DNA of 64,000 nt from Enterococcus wangshanyuanii (lineage in GTDB: Bacteria; Bacillota; Bacilli; Lactobacillales; Enterococcaceae). Positions 56,403 to 64,000 of the stretch are shown piece by piece. Both the position numbers and the translations under genes were made by a program. The first letter of the stretch is position 1; each line of letters begins with the position of its first letter. A model generated the notes under the pieces. It was not told the DNA's origin and did no database searches. It saw only the letters and a program-made list of their open reading frames with translations. The stretch spans positions 3,162,001 to 3,226,000 of the forward strand of contig NZ_CP021874.1 in the NCBI RefSeq assembly GCF_002197645.1, written 5' to 3'.

Positions 56403-56439
56403 TGAAAGCGTTGCAAATTCTATGAAGATGCATTATACT
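56403..56439 (+). promoter_or_regulatory. Promoter with overlapping cre-like site
   Basis: TTGCAA (56411-56416), 17-base spacer and TATACT (56434-56439) drive the antiterminator-PTS genes. TGAAAGCGTTGCAA (56403-56416) matches the CcpA cre consensus at 12 of 14 positions and covers the -35, which suggests glucose repression. Confidence 0.75.
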
Positions 56440-56485
56440 AGAGGCAAGAAAAAAAACTGATAATGACGAGGCAGTCATTTTATAG

Positions 56486-56562
56486 AGTATGTTACTGAAT
56501 AATGCAGGCAGAACTCAAATTACCTAGGAATGTCCTTTCCCGGGTAATTTGAGTTTTTTTTC
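56486..56562 (+). promoter_or_regulatory. RAT antiterminator and overlapping terminator
   Basis: A ribonucleic antiterminator sequence with GTTACTG and AATGCAGGCA (about 56491-56510) overlaps the left arm of an intrinsic terminator (AACTCAAATTACC 56512-56524 with GGTAATTTGAGTT 56543-56555, then eight T). This is the standard BglG/LicT target: bound regulator stabilises the RAT hairpin and prevents termination. Confidence 0.9.
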
Positions 56563-56579
56563 TGGAAAGGAGTAAGAAA

Positions 56580-57431
56580 GTGAAAGTAAGTCAAATTTTA
56601 AATAACAATGTTGCGATCGTAAGCAGAGGAGATAATGAGGTCATCGTTTATGCCAAAGGATTGGCATTTCGAAAAAAAGTTGGTCAAGTCATTCATGAAA
56701 ATGAGATCGAGAAGACCTATGTCTTGGATTCTAATGATATGCTTGAGCATTTCAGCTATTTATTAGCCCACTCGGATGCTAGCCATATTACCCTAGTGAA
56801 TCAAATCATTGCTTACGGAGAAGAAAAACTAAATGAAAAGTCAAATGATTATCTAAGTTTGACCTTACTGGATCACATTGAATTTGCATTGAAGCGTGCA
56901 GCCAAAGGACAATTTATTCGCAGCCCATTGACTTGGGAAGTAAAGAAATTTTATCCGCAGCATTTTGAGATCGGAATGTATGCTCTTGATTTGATCAATG
57001 AACAATTTCAAGTGGCATTTCCAGAAGATGAAGCCGTATCGATCGCCCTTCATTTCGTTAATTTGCAGGAGGATAAGAATAATTTGGACGAAACGATTCG
57101 TTCGATGGAAAGTTTAAGAGATATTCTATCGATCATTCAATATCATTTTCAGATCAAATTAGATGAAGGCTCGCTGAACTATATGAGACTAATGACGCAT
57201 TTGCAATACTTTATTCAACGACTTCTTACGAAAAGCAATCATGAAGAAAGCGACACGATTTTAAATGAACAAATCAAATCATTATACAAAGAATCGTTTG
57301 AATGTGTGCAAAAAATCAGAGTCTATGTTCAACAAAAATATGCCTGTGATCTGACGATCGATGAAGAAACCTATCTTATGCTGCATATCCATCGCGTAAC
57401 GCATCGGAGTCAAAGAGAGAGGACAGAATAA
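56580..57431 (+). CDS. BglG/LicT-family transcriptional antiterminator
   Basis: The 283-residue protein has an N-terminal RNA-binding CAT domain (residues 1-55, MKVSQILNNNVAIV) and two PTS regulation domains (about 65-170 and 172-280) with the expected His residues (YLLAHSDASH, LHFVN, LMLHIHRV). The start is GTG with AAAGGAG upstream. It is preceded by its own RAT/terminator, so it is autoregulated, and its gene abuts the PTS gene. When beta-glucosides are present and P~HPr is available it should allow read-through. Confidence 0.93.
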   Translation: MKVSQILNNNVAIVSRGDNEVIVYAKGLAFRKKVGQVIHENEIEKTYVLDSNDMLEHFSYLLAHSDASHITLVNQIIAYGEEKLNEKSNDYLSLTLLDHIEFALKRAAKGQFIRSPLTWEVKKFYPQHFEIGMYALDLINEQFQVAFPEDEAVSIALHFVNLQEDKNNLDETIRSMESLRDILSIIQYHFQIKLDEGSLNYMRLMTHLQYFIQRLLTKSNHEESDTILNEQIKSLYKESFECVQKIRVYVQQKYACDLTIDEETYLMLHIHRVTHRSQRERTE

Positions 57432-57432
57432 A

Positions 57433-59289
57433 ATGAAGTATCAAACATTTAATGAAGACATTATCAGACTTGTAGGCGGAAAAGACAATATTCAAGCAGT
57501 CGTACATTGTATGACGCGTTTACGTTTTACTTTAAAAGATCGTTCGAAAGCTCAAACAGAGGAGCTAAAAAAGTTAGGTGGAGTAATCGATGTTGTATCG
57601 AACAACGTGGCTTATCAAATCATCATCGGCACTCATGTCAACGAAGTACATGCCGAGCTGATCAGTATGCTGGGATTATCCCCTGTTACAGATGACGAAA
57701 AAGGAACTGATGCCAAGAAAAATCCTTTAAAAGCTGTTATGGATCTTTTATCGGAGACAATGACTCCTGTGATCGAACCGATCATTGCATCGGGTTTATT
57801 AGCTGGTTTTCTATCATTGTTTTCAATCACAGGACTGATTTCAGCAGATAGCCCAACTTATCAATTGTTAGATTCGATCCGTTCTGCAGTATTTTTCTTT
57901 TTACCGATTTTTATCGCTATGTCTTGTGCAAAACGCTTGAAAGCGAGCCCTTACTTAGCTGTGGCATTAGCTGCAGTACTTGTTTCAAGTTCGATCAATG
58001 ATGTGGCAGGGTTGAGTATTTTTGGAATCAAGTTACCACAAATGGTCTATGCGAACTCGTTTATCCCGATTATTTTAGCGGTTTGGTTTATGGGACGATT
58101 GACAGTTCTTTTAAATAAATATGTCCCTAAATTTTTACAATATTTTTTAAATCCTTTATTGATCATGGTGATCTGTTTACCTGTAACGCTGTTGATTTTT
58201 GGACCGATCGGGATTTGGATCGGTGATGGCATCGGCTGGTTCTTTGAAGTGTTGCACAATACTTTCGGCAGTTGGATCGTTGTGATGCTGTATGCCGCGT
58301 TACAACCATTTTTGATCATGCTGGGGGCAGGCAATTTCATGATGCCGCTTGCGTTGAATTTTGTAAATAAAATGGGCTATGATCCAATTTTCTTAGCAGC
58401 AGCTACGATCTCTGATATTGCTGTTTCTGGTGCTATGTTAGGTTATTTCTTAAGAGCTAAAGATGCTAAGCAAAAACAATTATTCGGAACAGTTAGTTTT
58501 AGTGCGTTGATGGGCGTGACAGAGCCAGCAATTTATGGCGCATTTATTAAGTTTAGAAGACCTTTTATCGCTGTCATGATCGGCGGTGGGTTAGGTGGTT
58601 TGTTTGCCGGACTGATGAAGGTAAAAACCTATTCGATCGTTTGGGGCTTGATGGGGCTGCCGTCATATGCGGATAATCAAGATATATCGAATTTAGTTTT
58701 CATGATCATTAGTGTCGTGATCGGTTTTGTGGGAGCTGCGATCGCTGCGTTTGTTTTAGGAATTCCGCAAGAAGAGAAGGGCACTGAAAAGACAACGGAA
58801 ACAGAGGTTGCGACGGGAACAGTAACGAATCTAAAAAAAGTACCATTGGGGAATGTTGTTGAAGGTGAAGTTGTTCCTTTAGCAGAGATTAATGATCAAG
58901 CATTTTCTACTGGTGCATTAGGTAAAGGATTGGGGATCATTCCTGCAAATAATCAAATCGTAGCGCCGATCGATGGTGAGATTTCTGCTGTATTCCCAAC
59001 AAAACACGCTATTGGACTTAAAACGCAAGAAGGAATAGAAGTCTTGATTCATATTGGGATCGATACTGTTGAGCTTGATGGTCAATATTTTGATACAATT
59101 GTGAAACAAGGTGACATTGTTAAGGCGGGACAATTATTAGCGACAGTTGATTTTTCTGGGATCAAAGATGCTGGTTATGATCCAACAGTTATTGTAGTGG
59201 TCACAAATACAGTAGAGTATTTAGATGTGATACCGACGGTTCAAGAGAATATGTTGGATGACGGAGCTTGTTTAACAGTTATTTTATAG
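57433..59289 (+). CDS. Beta-glucoside PTS transporter EIIBCA
   Basis: The 618-residue fused permease has EIIB (residues 1-85, phosphorylated Cys26 in VVHCMTRLRF), EIIC (about 100-450, ten hydrophobic segments, GVTEPAIYG) and EIIA (about 480-618, phosphorylated His in LIHIGIDTVEL). It imports and phosphorylates beta-glucosides such as arbutin, salicin or cellobiose-type sugars. It follows the antiterminator gene by one base and lies before a second phospho-beta-glucosidase. Confidence 0.94.
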   Translation: MKYQTFNEDIIRLVGGKDNIQAVVHCMTRLRFTLKDRSKAQTEELKKLGGVIDVVSNNVAYQIIIGTHVNEVHAELISMLGLSPVTDDEKGTDAKKNPLKAVMDLLSETMTPVIEPIIASGLLAGFLSLFSITGLISADSPTYQLLDSIRSAVFFFLPIFIAMSCAKRLKASPYLAVALAAVLVSSSINDVAGLSIFGIKLPQMVYANSFIPIILAVWFMGRLTVLLNKYVPKFLQYFLNPLLIMVICLPVTLLIFGPIGIWIGDGIGWFFEVLHNTFGSWIVVMLYAALQPFLIMLGAGNFMMPLALNFVNKMGYDPIFLAAATISDIAVSGAMLGYFLRAKDAKQKQLFGTVSFSALMGVTEPAIYGAFIKFRRPFIAVMIGGGLGGLFAGLMKVKTYSIVWGLMGLPSYADNQDISNLVFMIISVVIGFVGAAIAAFVLGIPQEEKGTEKTTETEVATGTVTNLKKVPLGNVVEGEVVPLAEINDQAFSTGALGKGLGIIPANNQIVAPIDGEISAVFPTKHAIGLKTQEGIEVLIHIGIDTVELDGQYFDTIVKQGDIVKAGQLLATVDFSGIKDAGYDPTVIVVVTNTVEYLDVIPTVQENMLDDGACLTVIL

Positions 59290-59315
59290 ATTTAATGAAG
59301 ATGGGAAGTTTTTGA

Positions 59316-60737
<1,422 letters not shown>

Positions 60738-60747
60738 GATAAAGAAT

Positions 60748-60796
60748 AAAAATAGACACTTTCACTGATTCAATCAGTAAAAGTGTCTATTTTTAT
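60748..60796 (+). terminator. Intrinsic terminator of the beta-glucoside operon
   Basis: AAAAATAGACACTTT pairs with AAAGTGTCTATTTTT, with an inner ACTG/CAGT stem. Confidence 0.92.
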
Positions 60797-61107
60797 CCAG
60801 TTGTATGTCGGTAGTATTTGTTTTTTTGTAAAAAATAAAATGGAAAGATAGTTAAGAATACGGTACCATAAAAATGACGACACATAAAAATTGGAAAGTA
60901 TTAAAATTGCGTATTTATAAAATAGGGAGAGTGATAGAAAAAAATAGTTGGTATAAGCGAGTCTATAAAGTTATTGATATAGTTGTAAAAAAGATGGAAT
61001 ATACTCTAAACAAGGGGAGTAATTTAATTATCTGCTAAAGAATAGAAAAGACATGAAAAAGGGAAAGAATAATAAATTAAAGTAGGTGAGATTTTTAAAG
61101 TAAAAAT

Positions 61108-61132
61108 TTCTTGTTCTTTGTAGGAACAAGAA
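61108..61132 (+). repeat. Cassette 2 left inverted crossover-like site
   Basis: Arms 61108-61116 and 61124-61132 are perfect inverted repeats; the spacer TTTGTAG is 61117-61123. Confidence 0.8.
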
Positions 61133-61201
61133 ATGGAAATTAAAATTTGATGAATAAAAAATGTTGGTTTTAGAAACAGCTTTATTCATTCAACACCTAG
61201 T

Positions 61202-61231
61202 ATTGTACTATTTAAGTATAGATACTGTCAA
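61202..61231 (-). promoter_or_regulatory. Strong promoter facing out of cassette 2 (leftward)
   Basis: On the minus strand TTGACA (61231-61226), 18-base spacer, TACAAT (61207-61202). In the orientation given it points at the left site and the end of the beta-glucoside operon, where no gene follows on that strand. After inversion it would read across the right site into the surface-protein gene. Confidence 0.75.
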
Positions 61232-61453
61232 TAGGTATTGCTGTAATTGGTTTTATAAAAATAGTCTTGATCTTTTATGTTATTAAAAAAACGTTCATAA
61301 TGTTATTCTGCGACTCATATAGAATAATGAAAATATGCATCTATTTGCATTTTGACGACTTATGAATGAAAAATTCTCCCCTGAAAAATTGGGAATGTGT
61401 ATAGATAGCTTTAAGAATACCGCTAAATTAAGGTTTAGTTAATGTTTTTCAAA

Positions 61454-61472
61454 GCCGTCAAATGCGCCGTCA
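61454..61472 (+). repeat. Cassette 2 left arm-type direct repeats (GCCGTCA x2)
   Basis: GCCGTCA at 61454-61460 and 61466-61472, 12-bp period, 30 bases before the integrase ATG, mirroring cassette 1. Confidence 0.7.
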
Positions 61473-61502
61473 CGAATTGGAAAATGAAAGAGGGATTTTA
61501 GA

Positions 61503-62594
61503 ATGGCTAAAAGAGGGGAAAATATATATAAAAGAAAAGATGGACGCTGGGAAGGAAGATATATTAAAGAAAGAAAGGTCGATGGGAAAATCCGCTATGG
61601 ATATATTTATTCTAGAAAATATGTAGATGTTAAAAAAAAGTTAATGCTCATAAAAGCTGAAACTTTAAAGTCTGATATCTTGCAAATCACATATGATGGT
61701 ACATTAGGTGATTGGCTGAAGTTTTGGCTAGAAACTATTGTAAAGCCTAGGGTTAAACTAAGTACGTACAATGGCTATAAGAGCAAAGTACAATTACACA
61801 TCTTACCCAAGTTAGGAACAATTCTTCTGCGAGAGTTGCTACCTGCTGATATTGATCAATGGTTATTACAACTAAATACACAACTTTCTTCGAGTTCTGT
61901 GCATGCTGTCCACAGAGTATTGAAAAATGCTCTAACTCAAGCTCTGAAACAGGAAATAATAAGTAAAAATCCAACACTCATGATTGAGTTGCCTAAGTTA
62001 GAAAAGCAAAGAGTCAAGGCTTTTTCAAAGCAACAACAGAAAATGATCAAAGCGGCAATAGTAAAAGAAGAAAGATACCTACCTATCCTTATTGCGCTAG
62101 AAACAGGAATGCGTATTGGTGAAATCAGTGCACTACAATGGACGGATATTAATTTTTCTGAAAAGACGATCCATATTCAACGAACGTTGCAACGTTTGCA
62201 AATTGGTGTAGGAAAAACGGCTTTAGTTGAAGGAACACCAAAAACTTTTCAATCAGAAAGGATTTTACCACTATCAAACCAACTGAAAGAATACTTAATA
62301 GAAGTGAAAAAGACATCACATAGTCCATATGTTGTTGGCATAAAAGATTCATGTACTGAACCAAGGACGATTACTTATCGCTTCAAAAAGTTACAAGAGG
62401 AACTTCAAATTACTCCTTTGCCATTCCATTCCTTGCGTCATACTTTTGCTACCCGGTGTTTGGAACTAGGAGTAAACATTGCTACGATAAGTTCAATACT
62501 TGGACATACCTCTACAAAAATGACTTTGGATGTCTATACGAGCTCATTTATGCAAGATGAGCGTAAAGCTATGGAAAAAATAGCAGCAATTTAA
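61503..62594 (+). CDS. Tyrosine recombinase/integrase 2
   Basis: The 363-residue integrase is paralogous to the one at 25.6 kb. The N-terminal arm-binding domain starts GENIYKRKDGRWEGRYIKER. The core-binding domain is at about 65-165. The catalytic domain has Arg in LETGMRIGEISAL, His-x-x-Arg in FHSLRHTFATR, His in LGHTSTKM and Tyr in LDVYTS. It lies alone between inverted crossover-like sites, with no excisionase or phage gene. GAGGGATTTTAG precedes the ATG. Divergence of the two integrases outside the motifs suggests separate specialisation for their own sites. Confidence 0.92.
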   Translation: MAKRGENIYKRKDGRWEGRYIKERKVDGKIRYGYIYSRKYVDVKKKLMLIKAETLKSDILQITYDGTLGDWLKFWLETIVKPRVKLSTYNGYKSKVQLHILPKLGTILLRELLPADIDQWLLQLNTQLSSSSVHAVHRVLKNALTQALKQEIISKNPTLMIELPKLEKQRVKAFSKQQQKMIKAAIVKEERYLPILIALETGMRIGEISALQWTDINFSEKTIHIQRTLQRLQIGVGKTALVEGTPKTFQSERILPLSNQLKEYLIEVKKTSHSPYVVGIKDSCTEPRTITYRFKKLQEELQITPLPFHSLRHTFATRCLELGVNIATISSILGHTSTKMTLDVYTSSFMQDERKAMEKIAAI

Positions 62595-62602
62595 TGAATA
62601 AT

Positions 62603-62652
62603 AAATGTTGAGGACACCTCTAATCCAGGTACATTCTCAACATTTTTTTGTT
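62603..62652 (+). terminator. Terminator of integrase 2, inside cassette 2
   Basis: AAATGTTGAG (62603-62612) pairs with CTCAACATTT (62636-62645), then a T-run. It stops integrase transcripts before the right site, so integrase read-through should not reach the surface gene in this orientation. Confidence 0.85.
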
Positions 62653-62669
62653 CTAAGCGTTATTTTATA

Positions 62670-62688
62670 CCCGTCAACTAAGCCGTCA
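62670..62688 (+). repeat. Cassette 2 right arm-type direct repeats
   Basis: CCCGTCA at 62670-62676 and GCCGTCA at 62682-62688, 12-bp period, in the same orientation as the left pair. Confidence 0.68.
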
Positions 62689-62729
62689 TGGATTGAATAA
62701 AGCACAAAGAGCAAGCTAAAAAAACTTCT

Positions 62730-62754
62730 TTCTTGTTCCTACAAAAAAGAAGAA
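62730..62754 (-). repeat. Cassette 2 right inverted crossover-like site
   Basis: Left arm 62730-62738, spacer CTACAAA 62739-62745, right arm 62746-62754. It lies 143 bases before the surface-protein ATG. Between 62755 and 62897 I see -10-like TATTAT but no matching -35. Confidence 0.8.
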
Positions 62755-62897
62755 ATGAAAAACGAACTGGATACGTCCTGATCTATTTATGTTCTGTACT
62801 TTATTATATGGATTTTTTTGGTCGTGTCCATTATTTTACTTTGAGTGGATACTAATTGATTTTGGTATTTAAAAAAATATTTTGGAGGTATTGGTTA

Positions 62898-64000
62898 ATG
62901 AAGAGCAACAAGAATTTCAGAAAAGACGATTTAAGTCCTGAAAGCAACACAAAAAAAATCTACAAGATGTACAAGAGAAAAAAACAATGGGTAGTAGCAC
63001 CGGTTGTATTAGGATTATTACTTAATGCATTGAGTCCAGCTGCAGCTTTAGCTGTAACTGATTCAGAGCAGACGGATGCTGTGACAGCACAAGCAAGAGC
63101 TGTGGATAATGAGCTTTTAGAATTAATTGAACAGGCAACTACAAATATCAATGCATTAGTTTCACTAACTTCAGAAGCAAAAGCAACGTATGTAGCAGCA
63201 GTGCAGGAATCAGATACGAAAGAAAAAGTTGAAGAACAGTTATTGAACGCATATAAAGAAGATGTTGCAGAAGCTTTAAAAGCTGTAGACACTTTTTATG
63301 TTAGTAAAATTGATGGTCTAACTTCATTATCGACAGACCAAAAAGAAGCTGCCAAAAATGCTATTAGTGCAGCGTTAGCATTTGACTCATTAAAAAATGC
63401 TTTCAATGCAATGAGTGATTCAACAACATACAGTACTTTTAAAGCAGCATTTGATAAACAACTAGCTAAAAACAAAGAAGCTGCTGATATTTTGGTAAAA
63501 GAGAATGTCGAACTAGATGCTGCACTTGCAGATCTTCCAAAATATAAAGCAGAGCAAAAAGCTGTGATCAATGGCTTGAGTCAATTCCAAGAAATTGAAA
63601 AGCAAAATCTTTATATAGAAATTGACAAAGCCGCAGATAAAAGTGCGATTGATGGGATTATAACTGATGCAAAAGCTGAAAATAAAACAAGATTAGCAAC
63701 TGCGGTGGCAGCTAAGGTGGCTGAATTGAAAGTTGAAACAGCTAAACTAGCTGAGTTGAATTCATCAAAACAAACTGAACTTAATGCAAAAATCGATGAA
63801 GTAGCAGGATCCAATGACGATGCTGCATTAGCTAAATTAAATACTTTAGCGGGCGAGATTGAACAAGCGATTGCAGAAGCAACGGCGAATGATGAATTAG
63901 CTAAATTGAATGCAGCAAAATCTGAACTTAAAGCTAAAATTGCAAATGATAAAGCGGAAAACCAACAGATTACAGATGCCGATGTAAGTGCATTTAATAG
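62898..64000 (+). CDS. Large surface protein with GA-like helical modules, 5' part
   Basis: The frame is open from ATG 62898 to the end of the window (367 codons), so the 3' end is missing. The long signal peptide has a KxYKxGKxW-type motif (KMYKRKKQW, with Lys for Gly) and a hydrophobic core to about AALA. It then shows at least three three-helix modules similar to GA albumin-binding modules (NINALVSLTSEAKATYV; KIDGLTSLSTDQKEAAK; VINGLSQFQEIEKQNL). After these, Ala/Lys/Glu-rich helical repeats (KLAELNSSKQTELNAKI) continue to the end. It is probably wall-anchored at its unseen C-terminus. GGAGG lies before the ATG. Its promoter is probably supplied by cassette 2. Confidence 0.85.
   Translation, partial: MKSNKNFRKDDLSPESNTKKIYKMYKRKKQWVVAPVVLGLLLNALSPAAALAVTDSEQTDAVTAQARAVDNELLELIEQATTNINALVSLTSEAKATYVAAVQESDTKEKVEEQLLNAYKEDVAEALKAVDTFYVSKIDGLTSLSTDQKEAAKNAISAALAFDSLKNAFNAMSDSTTYSTFKAAFDKQLAKNKEAADILVKENVELDAALADLPKYKAEQKAVINGLSQFQEIEKQNLYIEIDKAADKSAIDGIITDAKAENKTRLATAVAAKVAELKVETAKLAELNSSKQTELNAKIDEVAGSNDDAALAKLNTLAGEIEQAIAEATANDELAKLNAAKSELKAKIANDKAENQQITDADVSAFN

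Larger units (their letters stand above)
60797..61502. other. AT-rich noncoding region holding the left end of cassette 2
   Basis: No gene is seen. It contains the left crossover-like site (61108-61132), a strong leftward promoter (61231-61202) and the left arm-type repeats (61454-61472). The part left of the site (60797-61107) shows no conserved signal that I can name. Confidence 0.6.
61108..62754. mobile_element. Putative invertible integrase cassette 2
   Basis: The segment is bounded by inverted sites. Left is 61108-61132: perfect palindromic arms TTCTTGTTC/GAACAAGAA around TTTGTAG. Right is 62730-62754: TTCTTGTTC/AAAGAAGAA around CTACAAA, the reverse complement of the left spacer. Seventeen bases (TTTGTAGGAACAAGAAA) are identical in inverted orientation. 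Inside are a tyrosine integrase gene with its own terminator, four GCCGTCA-type direct repeats and a strong outward promoter pointing left. The arms match those of cassette 1, but the spacer differs. Inversion of about 1.6 kb is predicted, which would turn the promoter towards the surface-protein gene at 62898. Confidence 0.77.

Overview
The window is low-GC Gram-positive DNA and almost certainly chromosomal Enterococcus. Support comes from Shine-Dalgarno sites of the AAGGAGG type, several WxL-domain surface proteins with their DUF916 partner, LPxTG-like sorting signals (FPATG, YPSTG), an Apf-like LysM protein, an AtlA-like GH73 glucosaminidase, a LicT-controlled beta-glucoside PTS and a DtpT-type peptide transporter. 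The species cannot be fixed from the sequence. I saw no rRNA, tRNA, CRISPR array or insertion sequence.

Positions 1-16.5 kb are mostly housekeeping and transport: the 3' end of a cation/proton antiporter, a peptide transporter, a DUF1722 protein, two oxidoreductases, a LURP-one-like protein, an LRR/MucBP wall-anchored protein, queG plus a LUD-domain gene, and a heterodimeric ABC exporter divergent from a MerR regulator. The promoter of the exporter pair has the classical 19-bp MerR spacer filled by an inverted repeat. Positions 16.6-19 kb hold a likely type VII secretion toxin module: a membrane-anchored candidate immunity protein, a lipase with N-terminal catalytic domain and C-terminal helical region (TslA-like), a DUF3958-like accessory protein, and a second small helical accessory gene that is frameshifted by a 4-bp tandem duplication. 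Next come OsmC, OppA, a P1B-4 metal ATPase behind two ATGA-N8-TCAT operators, and an Mga-like regulator.

Positions 25.3-42 kb hold a large WxL surface locus: a winged-helix regulator, a 1435-residue adhesin with a variant WxL domain, a small sortase substrate, two WxL proteins, DUF916/DUF3324, a membrane protein, a catalytically dead signal peptidase I followed by an intact one, a YfhO-family membrane protein and two lipoproteins. Positions 42.3-48 kb hold cell-wall genes, including a protein with an extreme Asp/Tyr-rich repeat tract and a DivIVA-like tail. Positions 48-60.8 kb hold a Crp regulator, a GH18 chitinase, and a beta-glucoside operon with RpiR and LicT control, a RAT/terminator switch and a cre-overlapped promoter.

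The most striking structure is a pair of paralogous tyrosine integrase genes (25.6 and 61.5 kb). Each is flanked by inverted copies of a site made of two 9-bp palindromic arms around an asymmetric 7-bp spacer. The spacer is the same within a cassette and different between cassettes. Each integrase gene also has two direct GCCGTCA-type repeats 12 bp apart on each side. One cassette sits before the WxL regulator. The other sits before a large KxYKxGKxW-type surface protein with GA-like modules that runs off the right end, and it carries a strong outward promoter that currently points away from that gene. I read these as two independent, self-encoded invertible switches for surface antigens, with the second one drawn here in an OFF orientation.
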